From Ichthyophis bannanicus (Eukaryota; Chordata; Amphibia; Gymnophiona; Ichthyophiidae), in the NCBI GenBank assembly GCA_033557465.1, contig CM066037.1, positions 513,910,686 through 513,974,685 on the forward strand: DNA of 64,000 nucleotides, read 5' to 3'. Position 1 is the stretch's first letter. Each line of letters begins with the position of its first letter. The translations under genes were made by a program, and so were the position numbers. The notes beneath the pieces were generated by a model. The model made no database searches. It saw only the letters and a program-made list of their open reading frames with translations, and was not told the DNA's origin. This document shows positions 31,191 to 42,896 of this stretch, piece by piece.

Positions 31191-32354
31191 ACTGTATCAG
31201 TCTCTTATGTCATTCTTATTTTACAGGTCCAGGTCCTGCTGTTTTATTCAACGTTAAACACCTCTCCTCTCTAGCAATGGCCAGCTGTAGTCAGGATACC
31301 TATTACTTATCTTTAAAAATCAATAAAAGAAACCATCTTCCTAGCTATGTGTGCAAAACTAGAAAAGTCTGCCTGTTTTTTTTCTATTTTCTTTTTCTAT
31401 TACTGGTGAGGCTCGCTAGTCCTCAAAAATTTAAAGATAAACAAATTCCCTATCTTTCCTACCTAGAGAACTCTGTGCCAAAATCCTTTTTTTTTTCTCT
31501 GTGTGCCAGAGCCAATCTTTTAAAACTGTCAATCAGTTCTGGAGAACTATACCGATTGCCAATAAACTTAGTTCTTTAAATAGGGCAATAGTTCTTTTTT
31601 TCTGCACATTCAGTCCTTATCTTTCACACATGCACTCTATTCTTCATTGAAACAGTTTAAGCTGTTTCAGGATTAAACCATTCCTTTCAACAATACTCAG
31701 TTTTAAAACAGCTCACTTTCAAAGTTTTTCTTCCTATTTCAATAGGAGTTTTATAACTTCCACCTTAGGAGTTTTAAAACTTCCACCTTACTTTTCTTTC
31801 AGTGCTTGAAGGACTCCAGTGTTGTTGAATGCAAGTCTCACACACTGTTGAACTTTTAATCAAAACATACTTAAAATTAAACTTCACTCTCAAATTACTT
31901 AAAATCCTCATTGAGCATGGTTTTAAAATTGCTTGAATGAGTTTTATTGCTCCCTCAGCCCTATTCCAGTCACCAAGGAAAACATTCTCACATTTAATTT
32001 TAAATTTTCTTTTCAGCTTTCATGCAAGCTTCTTAAACAATTCTCCTGTAAATAATTCTCAATTAATTGCAGTTCTGATACCAATTAAATCCTTTCCCAG
32101 CTCTTCCACACAGACACTCATTTTGGCACACCTTAACCCATCAGAATCTTCTTTCTCAACTTCTGTAACTGAAGTTCCTGCATCAGTATTATATCTTCAC
32201 TGTAAAAGTGTTCTTGCACCTGGCTCCATTTGAAAATAGTCCCCCATTACTAGCTCCATTCAACTCACACAGCCCTCTTTCAGTGTTCTAAAGCCCTTAA
32301 CAGACATTTGTACACACAAAAGTAATTTTATAAGCCATTTTCTCTAAAATATGC
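31191..32354. other. unassigned T-rich sequence
   Basis: No coding motif. An imperfect 23-bp tandem pair, AGGAGTTTTA(T/A)AACTTCCACC, lies at about 31744-31790. The 98-100-residue plus frames (31277, 31937) are T-rich and probably chance. Confidence 0.35.
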
Positions 32355-33010
32355 TTAGAGGCCAATTCTATTCTGGCTGTCCAGCCCCTGTGTGGCCCCT
32401 CAGAATCAGGGTGTACAGCGGTAGCACCCAATTGTGGTCTTGTAGGGGCTAGATGTGCCCAAAGGATCAGAATTTGGTCTACTGGCCTGGACGTGCAGGG
32501 TGGGCCCCAATTCTGATGGGCCACATGCCAGCAGATCCCCGGCTAACTCAGCTAGGCTCTGTAATGGAGCCGCAGCGCCGTGGCATCTTGTTGCCATGGC
32601 ACTGCAGCTACATTACGGAACTGTGATCCCTGGCTGCCGACCCAAATTGCTCTTTCCCCACAGCCCGACTCCCCAGTGGGCCTCCTATAGCTAGGGTCCA
32701 GCTGCGGGATACCCCCTGCACCCCCTCATTGTTTTGTCCTGACTTGGCACTGCTGTCCACCAGCGTCCAGGGGGACTTATTCCACCTCTGATGCGGAATA
32801 AGTCCCCTGTCTACGTGGCCAACCCCGGACAAACAGGGCCAACGTCAGAATCAGCCCTGTATGTCCGGTGTCACGGCTCACCCATGCCCCACCCTTGCTC
32901 TGCCTCGAGACACCCCCCCCCCATTTACATCTAAGGCTCCTCATACAACAGTGCTGTATATTCAGGCAGGACGTACATTCCTGCTATTTGTGGCACAGAA
33001 TGACCCCTTA
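32355..33010. mobile_element. PIF/Harbinger-like MITE with TTA duplications
   Basis: A 650-bp unit (32358-33007) is flanked by TTA on both sides (32355-32357 and 33008-33010). The left terminus GAGGCCAATTCTATTCTGG is the inverse of the right terminus CCACAGAATGACCCC. A 3-bp TWA-type target duplication is the hallmark of PIF/Harbinger elements. The inside is GC-rich and non-coding, and shares blocks with 17.6-18.4 kb. The class is inferred from the flanks and termini only. Confidence 0.6.
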
Positions 33011-33869
33011 GTATCAATATTATTTATTTAAATTACATCATGAGTGTAGTCTCCTACACTTACCTACAGTCTCAGCTGATTGCCTGCATCCCTCTGCAAC
33101 ACTCTGCACGTGAATATCATAATCCATACACACTGTATAAACATTCTCACATGTGCATATTAGCATTTAATCCATTTTATTTTTATTTAATGTTTATTTC
33201 CTTTATTATAAGTTTATCTCCTTTATTTAACACTTTTCTGGCACTTTGTTTTTAATGTTTCTTTCACGTCGATTTTCATTACTTTCATTTTGGTCTCATT
33301 TTTACTTTTATTTGGACCAGACATACCCCTTCGAACTAATATGGATCATTTTCAGCCTTTTTGTGCTTTTAATTTAATTGTGTTTTTTTCCTTCCTCCAG
33401 GCTCTCTGCTTCTTGCTGCCCCCCCCCCCCCTCCTACACAGAGTGCTACCGTGCATGTACGCACATGTGTGGGTACTTCCGGATTCGGGCCAGGAAAGTA
33501 GAACTTTTAATTTGGAGGCGTCCAAGCTCTGGAGCACCACAGGGAGCCTTGGGCTCACCTTCCCGTGCCTGTCCAATGCTACTGGAGCCATTATTGGACC
33601 ACTGGGTGCATCATCATGATCGCAGAGGCCACACCCCCTGCAATTTCTCCCATGCCGTGGACCTGCACTGGTCTCAAACAAAATGACAAGCAGGTACTTT
33701 TTTCTTATTTTCTGTGCCAAGACAAGTGGAACCAACCAAATCAGTCATAAACACAAGGAAAGTTTGTTCCACAAACAGCGAGCCAAATAGAAAATTGAGG
33801 AATGGTGGGTTTCCTTATACTGTACTTGATCTCAAAAATGGGTGGAAGACATAAAGACTCAACTGAGAG
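33011..33869. other. unassigned; C run and GC-rich patch
   Basis: A C run at 33419-33430 and a GC-rich patch (33440-33680) give open frames on both strands with no recognisable family. Confidence 0.35.
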
Positions 33870-34512
33870 GACCGAACGGGGCTGGATGAGGTATTAGGTG
33901 TAAGAAGTGAAGCCAAGTAATGTGGGTAGCCTGTATAAAGTGTTAGGTGAACAGAATAAGAATTTTAAGAGTCTCTAGGAGGGGGATGACTTGATCATAT
34001 TTACCGGCATTGAATAAAGTTTTCATTGTGCAATTTTGCACCATTTGCAGCCGTTTAATCTCAGATGAGCTAATATCCAATAGGAGGTAATTACTGCAAT
34101 CCAGACAGTTTGAAATTCCTTATTACTTAAAAGACATTTATAAGATCAAATCTTTTGTAGCTGAAAGAAGCAGGTGCGAACCAAAGATTAAATATATTTC
34201 TCAAATGGCAGATGTCTATCTAACACCACTCTTAAGACTTTGATTGATTCTTTAAAGGGAATTAGTCTATTTCTAATGGCTGGGGCAGGAAAAGATTGAA
34301 AAGGACCATCATAAAATCAAATTGCTTTAGACTTATCATGGTTAGGCTTAACATGATCGTCTTCCAACCAGTCAGAAACCTCTTCTAAGCAGAAGATGGA
34401 AGAGGAAATGCCAGGAAGAGGAATCTATCCCTGTCAGCAGTTGTATATTGTGTGCATAAGCAAACACAAAAATTCCTGCAGTTATTTGTCTAGCCTTCTT
34501 TCCAAATGTAAA
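33870..34512 (-). pseudogene. L2-like LINE (family C) RT thumb fragment
   Basis: On the minus strand, reading leftward: 'FAYAHNIQLLTGIDS' (34410-34470, the YADD box with Asp pair changed to His-Asn), 'EVSDWLEDDHVKPNHDKSKAI' (34320-34385), 'VLRVVLDRHLPFEKYI' (34195-34245), then 'SSEIKRLQMVQNCTMKTLF' and 'KYDQVIPLLETL' (33985-34080). These are the catalytic box and thumb of a CR1/L2-group RT, in order. Frames are broken. It stops at 34512, where the MITE begins. Confidence 0.75.
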
Positions 34513-34597
34513 GTTGCATTTTAGAAGGGACGTCTAGGAAAAATCTGGGATGTCCAGAGTAGAATGTCCAAAAACTGGAGGAAGTGGCAGCCGTGCT
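34418..34597. repeat. direct repeat, left copy
   Basis: About 180 bp matching 35872-36043 with roughly 18 mismatches and an 11-bp length difference. It spans the junction between the LINE fragment and the MITE. Confidence 0.7.
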
Positions 34598-35674
34598 TTA
34601 TGAAATCTCTCCGTCTGTACCCTGAAAAATGAATTTCCCAGCAAGTGGTTCTACAGACGGACCTGACATAGATAGCAAGGCTGGGAAGATGCATGAGTGT
34701 AGGCCATTTTAGAAATGTGGATGTCCCCAAAGTGCTCGCCTGCAGAACCAGGTACTTGGACATCCTGGCCTGGGTAGGTCAGAAGTGGGGCATCTATGTT
34801 ACGCAACTGCTACATCCTGCCCTGACATTTCAGATATTCAGACATGCGGTGGTAGGCCTCTAATATATTTGGAGTATGTCTTTACAGGCAGGTTTCTTTG
34901 GGCAGGAAATATTAACGGTGGCAACATAAGTGCATTTTGCTCTTCTCCCTGGAAGCACTGCAGCCATGAAACAAGCACTGTTTTGCTCCTTATTTATAGT
35001 CAGGGGCAGTATACGCATCAGAGACGGTTCTACCATTAGACCCAGCCATTAGTACTAGCCCTCTGGGGGGACCCTGTTGCTGCCACCGCCCCCCACTGGA
35101 ATGTGCAGCGACAATAATGCTTCTAAAACGGCAGCGAAGCACCAGAGTTCCCTTTAGTTCTGACACTGCACCACCATTCATGCTCCCGCCCCCTTCCGAT
35201 TCTACTTCCTGTTTCCATGGATGGAAGAAGTGCCTTCAAATATCTGTGACAGAATTGCAGACTATTTTTACAGGAGATTATAGGGGCTGTTTTAGAAGAT
35301 CTATGTGTTGACTACAAATAAAGAGCAAAAAAGTGCTCGTTTCATGGTGGCAATGCTATGACGGGGTAGAGGAGATTGCACTGTCATCGTCACTATCAAT
35401 ATTTCCTGGGTAAAGAAATCTTCATGTACATACAAATCCCAGACAGATTACTAACCCGGCACTGCACATTTGAGTGCTGAAATGTCACTAGACATGGATG
35501 TCCCCCTTCTGGAAAATGCTGGCTGGATGTCCAAGAAGTTGTTTCTGCGGCTGTCCATTTGGAGACATCCATGTTTCTAAAATCAAGTACAAATGTAAAC
35601 GACCCCGGGGTTTTCTCAGACATTTAGTCCAAGATGTCCCAGATTGCACCTCGACATCCTTTCTAAAAGGCCAC
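34513..35674. mobile_element. inverted-repeat element inside an L2-like LINE
   Basis: The left end GTTGCATTTTAGAAGGGACG (34513) is the inverse of the right end CGACATCCTTTCTAAAAGGC (35652), about 21 of 26 positions agreeing. Inside, related 'CATTTTAGAAATGTGGATGTCC' and 'GATGTCC' words recur. No transposase is seen; at 1.16 kb it is probably non-autonomous. A related end is at 13.74 kb. Confidence 0.55.
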
Positions 35675-35871
35675 ATGTCAAAAGATCACAAAACATGGAA
35701 CAAATACTAAGAAAAGCGTTCTAATAAATACCAACAATTTATTTCTTAGAAAATGTATACCTGCCAAGGTTATCTTCTGACTAATGGGATGAAATTATTA
35801 CTCTTACCAGAGCTGCAATTCTGATCATGGCCACAAGGGTCTATAGCAAATAATTTTCATTACATTTCATA
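35675..35871. other. unassigned sequence between repeats
   Basis: Nothing recognised. Confidence 0.35.
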
Positions 35872-36043
35872 CAGGAATCCATCCCTGTCAGCAGCTGTAT
35901 ATTGTGTTCATAAGCAAACGCAACAATTCCTACAGTTATTTGTTTAATCTTCTTTCCAAATGTAAAGAAGGGACGTCTAGGAAAAATCTGGGATGTTCTG
36001 AGCCGAACGTCCAAAAATTGGGGGAAGTGGCAGCCGCGCAGAT
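35872..36043. repeat. direct repeat, right copy
   Basis: Second copy of 34418-34597. It includes the LINE 'FAYEHNIQLLTG' box and the start of the MITE but lacks the 11-bp TTGCATTTTAG segment at the join. Confidence 0.7.
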
Positions 36044-36054
36044 CTGAGGTCTGA

Positions 36055-37030
36055 AATTACTAGTATTCATTTGTATAGCGTTACAAGGCACATGTACAGA
36101 CACATGTAAAAGACGGTTCCTGCTCAGAGCTTACAATCTAGTCAAGACAGCACAATAGCTGAGGACAAAGACAGATCTAGGGGAATGGTAAGGAAACACA
36201 CCGGAGACTAAGCGGATCAGGACCCAAAAGCGGCCCCTAAGAGGTGAGTTTTCAGCCTGGATTTGAAAAGGGCCAGAGATGAAGCCTGATGCACAGACTC
36301 GTTTGTTCCAGGCATAAAGAACAGCATGATTAAAGGAGCAAAGTCTGAAGTTAGCAGTAGAAGAGAAGGGCACGGATAGAAGTGATCTGCCAGAGGAGCG
36401 GAGTTCACGAGGAAGGGCGTAGGGAGAGATAAGAGAGGAATGGTAGTGAGCAGCAGCAGCAGAATACGTGCCCTTATAGGTCAGTAGGAGAGGTTAACTG
36501 CATACGGAAATGGATAGGGAGCCAGTGAAGTGACTTAGGAAGAGGGGTCATATGAGCATATCGAGGCTGGTGGAGGATTAGCCGTGCAGCTGAGTTTTGA
36601 ACAGATGGAAGGGGAGAGAGATGATTCAGAGATAGATGAGCAAGGAGGAGGTTGCAGTAGTCTAGGCGGGAGGTGACTAAAGACATGGATGAGTATCTTA
36701 GGAGTATGTTCAGAAAGGAAGGGGAAAATTTGCTGATGTTATAGAGAAAGTAATACACAAAAAAACAGTTACAACCCCAATCAATATGACCTACATAAAC
36801 CCCAAAACATATATGTATACAAAAAAAACTTGAAGATGTTGAAAGATGTTATAGAGAAAGTAATGACAGGTTTTAGCTATCAGATGGATATGTATGGAGA
36901 AGGAGAGGGAGGAGTCAAAGTTGATCTAAAGGTTGCGAGCCAAGTAAACAGGGAGGACTAGGGCATTATCCACAGAGAGTGAGAAAGGAAAAAGGGGAGA
37001 AGTAGGTTTAGGGGGAAATTGAAGGTCTAT
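36055..37030 (-). mobile_element. L2-like LINE (family A), 3' part
   Basis: Minus-strand copy of the family at 1.2-2.85 kb. It holds the RT thumb and C terminus: 'LVTSRLDYCNLLLAHLSLNHL', 'VQNSAARLILHQPRYAHMTPLPKSLHWLPI' at 36520-36700, then 'NSAPLADHFYPCPS' near 36390 and a 3' UTR with TTGTAAGCTCTGAGCAGG. The upstream part (36865-37030) matches 1320-1440. A 90-bp insertion with 20-bp flanks splits it at 36755-36844. Frames are moderately preserved. Confidence 0.8.
36735..36864. repeat. 90-bp insertion with 20-bp target duplications
   Basis: The same 20 bp (GATGTTATAGAGAAAGTAAT) stands at 36735-36754 and 36845-36864. The 90 bp between (36755-36844) is A-rich, with runs of 7-8 A, and matches nothing else here. 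The long exact duplication points to a target-primed retrotransposition event of a very short RNA or a severely truncated copy. Confidence 0.8.
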
Positions 37031-38196
37031 GCAAAAAAACAACACATAAAAATGTATCAAATCATCTCCATACACTGCGTTTATCGTGCAGCAAGCAAGC
37101 CTATGCTTCCATTCTCACGGTTCATGTATATTATTATAGCGAGTTCTGCCCTGCTCTGTTTTTTTTGGGAGGGAAAAATATATGCAGAGACCTGATCATG
37201 CTATCCCAGTCCATCAGCATTTCACCATGATCCTAATTTTTGCAACCCCAATAGGACATCCAAGGGTTTGCCGTGGTTTAATCCTTGCAATCTTTCAGAC
37301 ATACACTAGCTCCGGGCCTTCGCTTGTCTGACAACATTAACCTGCAGCTTCATTTTAATTAACATACTGTATATTGGTTGGACAAGTGCTAGAACGTTTT
37401 AGCTTATCAGCCACAAGTTATGAGTCTTGGCACTGCACAATGGCCATTTCCCAAAACTGACTGCTGATAGTACATTGAGCCCAGTGGGAACATAGATTGA
37501 AAATAGCTAACTAAAATAAAGATGGGAGAAATCACATTGAATATATTAAAGTGAAAATACACCATCGAACCACAGAAGTAAACTGTATAAAATGTACCAA
37601 CAGAGCGGAATAAGGGAAGAAATGTGGACATAGGGTCCTTGTTTTTTCTTTACAAATGTATTATTTTCTAAAAATGCTACTGCTGAACTACAAATGGCCA
37701 TCTTACATAAATACAAAGAATTTAACGATTCATGCAAATGATATACAGACCGGCCTAACGAACCTCAGAAAATGTCATTTGATGGCTAAAACAGTACAGT
37801 GATAATTTTAAAAGGCAAGAAACGTTGATGTTTCATGCTTAGAAGAAAGCAGCCAGGCATCTGCTGTGTGCAAATAACTCTGCAGCCTTGCGAAGCAGCC
37901 ATGCTAAATGTCATCTGAGCTGTTCAGCCAGGCACACATAAAGCGCACAGCACCGATAATATCTGACAACACTGGCTGCTCTTTTTCTGCTTCGCTGAGC
38001 TAGCTTGTCCAACTTCCAGACAAACCAACACACAAATGACTCCTGAGCTGCAACGGTAGCCATATAATTTTTTTCTGCTAACAGTAACTTCACTTTTACT
38101 AATGACCATGTCCTGTATCTCTTTCTCCATTTTTAAAACTGTTAAGAATGTGGAAAAGTGAACTGCCGGGATCAATTTTCTCTCTTGCTATATGAC
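37031..38196. other. unassigned sequence, no gene seen
   Basis: No repeat or coding motif recognised in about 1.2 kb. Confidence 0.45.
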
Positions 38197-40632
38197 TATG
38201 GGGTCATTCTGAACCATGAATAAGTTGCCTGTATGTGTGAGATAGATGTCTATCTCACGAAAACATCCAGAACCGTATTCTGAAACTCCGCAGCCCTGCA
38301 TGCACACGGCACTTACACAGGGATCGCAGAACGTGGGTGGAAAGGGGTGGAATGGGGGCAAGGTCAGCCACAGAGATGTATAAAGCATATTCTGGTCACA
38401 CCTGTGTACGTCTGCAGTTGGCCCGACAGGCGTCCAGGCTATACTTGCCAAACCGCGGAATAAAGGTAGGACTTAGAAATATTAGTGCCCCTCACCCCAG
38501 TGCAGCCAATAGTGATGACTGGATGTCTAATGTACGCTGTGCACTGGTGTGACTGCAGTTTGGAAAACCACAGCATGCACTGTTACGGAACAGAAGGCAG
38601 AGGAGAGGCAGGATGTAGGTCAAAGCAGCAGAAATAAACACCCCCACACATGTATGCAGTAGAGCACAGATGCTCAATCCGGCCACGCTGGCATTTGCTG
38701 TGTGAGCTAAAGGGGTATGTGCAGCTAGGGCTCCCTTACGATGCCCACATCCTGGCAATGTTACTAGTGATGGAGTCCTAGCACCTCATGTGAACATGTG
38801 CGCCCAGCCATCGGTGCTATGTGCAACAACCAGCCAGCTAGAGTGTTGCGCTGCACACAGTGGATCCCTATAATTAATTAATTAATTAATTTATTTATTT
38901 AGACAGACTTGTATACCACCTTATCCTACAATCAGAGTGGTTACATGACATCACAATTGGGTTACATTTAATATTTTGGTGCTTTACAACATTTAACATG
39001 AGGATATTTTACAAGATTAATTACAACACAATTTGAGGGTTACATTTATCATAATGGTGTCGTGAGTTTAGCTAGGTTGGTTAGGTATTGATTTTGCAGG
39101 GGAGTTTACGTTGCAATCCCACTCGGGTGTGGGCTGTTGTGTATCTGGTGGGGTCTGCTGTCTATCTGCTCATAGGTTTCTATGAAAAGCAGGGTTTTAA
39201 GGGCCTTGCGGAAGTCTGTGATATGCTCTATGCAATGTGTACAGTCCCCTGATGCAGAAAAGGGCATATGTGAATCCTATCAGAACACTATACTGGGGAT
39301 ATCCTATGCACATATCTTGTACACAGGTCAGTGATGCAGTTGTTTACATACGTGGCCTTATGATATGCAATGCACATATGGGGGTTGACCCTTCAGGCTG
39401 ATATACTGGAAGGTCTGTTTGGGCCTACTGCAGCTCTGTATCTGTTCGAGGTCCACTATTGTAGTTAGCGTGTATGACGTAGCCAAATAGACATGCAGGG
39501 AGCAGGTATGATGCTGGGTAGGACGTATTGATTGCTATAGTTTCCGATACATCAGCTAAGACATTCGGTGCAGGGCATACCTTTGGCAGATGGCTGTTTC
39601 TGTGGGACAGCAAATGAGGATGCATGTGTGTGCATGGTTGGAGGGCTGCAGGGGGGGATCGAGATTGTTCATCCACAGATTCAGGGGGACAGGTATGCCT
39701 AGCAGGGTCCTGGCCCAAAGGACCATCTGCAGCATCACCAAGTGCCAGTGCAGAGGCAGAGCAGGACCGTTCCGCAATCACTTCCCTGTCACTACTCAGG
39801 GGAGCTCAGAGGTAGGGTGTGCAGCAGTGCAGAGCGAGGTATGCCATTCCAGGGTGCACCAGTACAAATGTCCACAGTTGTAGGGAGTGACGATGGGGCT
39901 TCTGGGCATGTCTGTGTGGTTGCTTGCACTGCTGATTGCTGTCATTCCAGTGGCCCATTAGTAGTGCAGGGGAAATGTTTGGGTAGTTCTCTATGGGGGG
40001 GGGGGGGGGCTGTTCTGCTGGGATCATGTCCTTACGTAGCATTGAACAGTCATGTTCCTGTGATGTTCACGACATGCATACATTGGGGGGGGGGGGGGTC
40101 ATCTACTGCCATATATGCTGTGCTGCACTGCATCTTGTGCCAGTAGGTTCACCCTCTACCTGTTTTCCTGCTACATTACTGTGCACTGCAATTGCTTTGT
40201 AGTGGTCTGGGCATGCCACAGACTAGTTTCTATTGCCTAGCTTACATCCACCTCTATGTCTTGCCAACATTCATTGCCATTCAGCCTCATAACAGCACTG
40301 TCCGTGCCCATAGCAGCTTCATAGCTGCACATTTTAAAGGGGGGCGTGGCTGTTTGCAGGTATGTCGTGGAGATGGGCAGGGGCGCAGACGTATATCCAT
40401 TCAGAATACAGTAAACATGGGGCTGTACAAAGCCATTGTCGGGGTATACCCATCGTCATACAACATTGAGATGTGTGCGTGCCACGCCTAGTATGTCTAT
40501 ATAGTCGATTCTGCGCACGCGGCTGCATCTATCCTCACGTGTGTGGAATTGGGCTCTATTCCTGCTCGTTTCCATTTGGATGTGCCCGCTGCCTGCTGCC
40601 CGGATGTGCACATTTTCTGAATTGGCCCCTAT
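38197..40632. mobile_element. large non-autonomous DNA-transposon-like unit
   Basis: The left end GGGGTCATTCTGAA (38200-38213) and right end TTCTGAATTGGCCCC (40615-40629) are inverted repeats, flanked by TAT on both sides (38197-38199, 40630-40632). The termini match the 650-bp element at 32.36 kb, so both belong to one group, most like PIF/Harbinger. The 2.4-kb inside is G-rich, with G runs near 39992-40008 and 40085-40098, and carries an L2-like end at 38.88-39.24 kb. No transposase or Myb-like frame is recognisable; the overlapping open frames at 39.4-40.2 kb look compositional. Confidence 0.55.
38875..39245 (-). mobile_element. L2-like 3' fragment nested in the 38.2-40.6 kb unit
   Basis: Starts with (ATTA)n/(TTTA)n at 38873-38900 (plus strand), then arms CCAC (38916-38919) and GTGG (38937-38940). 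The far end decodes on the minus strand as 'ITDFRKALKTLLFIETYEQ' (39170-39230), the usual LINE C terminus. Confidence 0.7.
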
Positions 40633-40804
40633 ATACACATATACATTTACACACACATACAGACACTTCTATCAGATAATATAGACTGATAACATGACAT
40701 TTTAAATATCTGTTTCTCTCCCACAGGGTAACCTTTCCGGCTAATCTCAGTATAATTTAGTTTCATAGAACAGTTCAGCAGAAAATGTGCTGCTCTAAGT
40801 ATGC

Positions 40805-40930
40805 CTTAAGGGTCAGCCTGGTGGCTAGGTGGAAGTGCTTTGCATGGCCACGCAGAACTTCTGTCCCTGGTTCAGCCCATCCCTTGAGTTAGCTGTGGCT
40901 GGAAGTTAGAGATTGTATCTTCTATATTAG
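40805..40930 (+). repeat. tRNA-derived SINE head
   Basis: Box-A-like TGGTGGCTAGGTGG (40819-40832) and box-B-like CTGGTTCAGCCCA (40867-40879) are about 35 nt apart, as in tRNA-type promoters. Words between them (TTTGCATGGCCACGCAGAA) parallel the sequence at 27.35 kb. There is no obvious LINE-type tail. Confidence 0.5.
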
Positions 40931-42214
40931 CACACTTTTAAAACTGAGCTGCACGCATTAAAACAAACATGTGCTAAAATATGATTTAATGTACAAACAA
41001 AATTCCCAAAATAGGGAAAATAAATCGGAAAATTCTGAAAACAAAACATGTTTTTGTCCGTGCACATCCCTTCTGTGAATGCCATGGAGTCAGCATTTAC
41101 AACCCCTGGTGAGACGAAGGGAACTAAAGTTATTACACAATGGTGACCCCCAGTGACCAAATTTGGGGCCCACAATTGTAAGCTTCCTAAAGAAGCCTTG
41201 GCGGATGGACCTAAACTGAGAACTCCACTGTGATGAATGGAGTAAAGTAAGATAGAAGAGGACAATAGGAGGAAAAAATCCCCAGATGTTTGCAACAGAA
41301 GGCCCTTGGTGCCAAATCCTATTCCTAACCCTGGTTCTGACTGAACTAGAAATAAGAGTAGGGAGACATTCCAAGGTCAATGAAGGCCAACTTATTTGTG
41401 TAGGACTGATGCATAATTTATTGAATACTATTTCTTTTGTAGAAAACACAGGTGATTGTTAAGGGTGAAGACTCAGCTGGATAAATAAATCTAGTTTTGA
41501 CTGTGGGGTGAGTATGAGATACTACATTGAAAATCATAAATTATATTTTTATTTAGAAGTCCGTAAACATTGTCCTTTGGCTGGCTACCTTTTACTCTGA
41601 TTGCTTCCTTTTGCTTTCCTTTATCTTAATATCCACCTTATAACCTCATACCTTCTTTCCTGCATATTGTTGAATGTGACTTTTTCCAAAAATGAACTTG
41701 CAACATCTCAGAAAAGCAAAGGCAAGCTCAATATAATTAAAGTGGAGAACTGCTGTGCAGCCAGAATTTAGCCGGAGAAAAAATGGTGAAGGTAGAGGCA
41801 TGCATGACAGATACTGGGTCTAAAATTTAGATGGCTAACATAATAATCCGTGTTAACAGGATAATTTGTCCAGAAAAATTTAGGTGCTGCAATAGGAGGC
41901 CTAAATGCGGCCAGCTAGATTCTTTCTTCCTCCTGTCTGTAAATAAATGTGATGCAGAGGGTTGACAGCCCCCACAGGATCTTCCTTCCCTCACAGGAAA
42001 GAGTTAAAGTTTAAAGTGGGGCCCAGCAGCCCTTCAAGGGATCCTTCCTCCTTCTTCCTCCTCCAGTAGTAGAAAAGGTGTCTGGTACTTCTCTCCTCTC
42101 TGTCTTGACCGCATTTTTTACAATTCAACTCAAGTGCCTCCAAGCCACTCCTCCCCCATCCTCCCCCCAAAATCACCAAGCTAACCTGGGATGAGCTACA
42201 GGGTTACTATCCTA
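40931..42214. other. unassigned sequence
   Basis: The minus frame at 41090-41449 (119 residues) is the longest, with no family I know. The rest shows no motif. Confidence 0.35.
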
Positions 42215-42808
42215 ACATAAGAACATAAGATATGCCATACTGGGTCAGACCGAGGTCCATCAAGCCCAGTATCCTGTTTTCAACAGTGGCCAATCTAGGT
42301 CATACGTACCTAGCAATTTCCCCAAAAGACACAGGTTCCTCAATGCTTGTACTGGGTCAAGCATTGATTATCCTGGGTCCCTTTTTAATAGTGGTTTATG
42401 GACCTTTCCTCCAGGAACTTGTCCAAACCTTTTTTAAACCCAGCTACACTAACAGCCCTTACTACATCCTCCGGTAACAAATTCCAGAGTTTGCTTACAC
42501 GTTGAGTGAAAAAATATTTTCTCTTATTTGTCTTAAATAGTTTACCCTGTAGCTTCATTGCATGTCCCCTAGTCTTTCTATATTCTGATAGCGTAAACAA
42601 TTGATCCACGTTTACCTGCTCCACTCCATTCATTAATTTATAGACCTCTATCATATCTCCCCTCAGCCGTCTCTTTTCCAGGTTGAAGAGCCCCAACCTT
42701 TGTAGCCTCTCTTCATAGGAGTAGCCTTCCATCCCCTTCACCATTTTGGTGGCTCTTCTCTGTACTTTTTCTAATAATGCTATGTCCTTTTTAAGATACG
42801 GTGACCAG
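42215..42808 (-). pseudogene. CR1 LINE (copy E), RT C terminus and 3' UTR
   Basis: The minus frame at 42385-42790 reads '[19 protein letters not shown]', '[20 protein letters not shown]', '[20 protein letters not shown]', '[20 protein letters not shown]' and '[16 protein letters not shown]', then a stop. The 3' UTR runs down to the AACATAAGAACATAAGA end (42215-42230). The L1 inserted at 42808/42809 cuts the RT, which continues at 47778. This frame is open over about 130 residues, so this CR1 is fairly young. Confidence 0.9.
42793..42808. repeat. target-site duplication, left copy (L1 at 42809)
   Basis: AAGATACGGTGACCAG, identical to 47778-47793. The preceding TTTTT makes the bottom-strand nick TCTT/AA, close to the L1 endonuclease preference. 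Confidence 0.92.
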
Positions 42809-42896
42809 GGGGCGGAGCTTGCCACTGAACAGAATGGACGCCTGAATTTTTGCTCCCGTTGCTGCCCAAGAATCCTGAACATATCTCGGCATTAAA

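Noticed and set aside
34418..36043. Reading 34418-34597 and 35872-36043 as LTRs
   Set aside because: They do not begin TG and end CA, contain part of a LINE RT, and enclose no gag-pol.
39425..40202. Overlapping frames of 100-134 residues, possibly a transposase
   Set aside because: No DDE or Myb-like residues; frames overlap on both strands in G-rich sequence with G runs.
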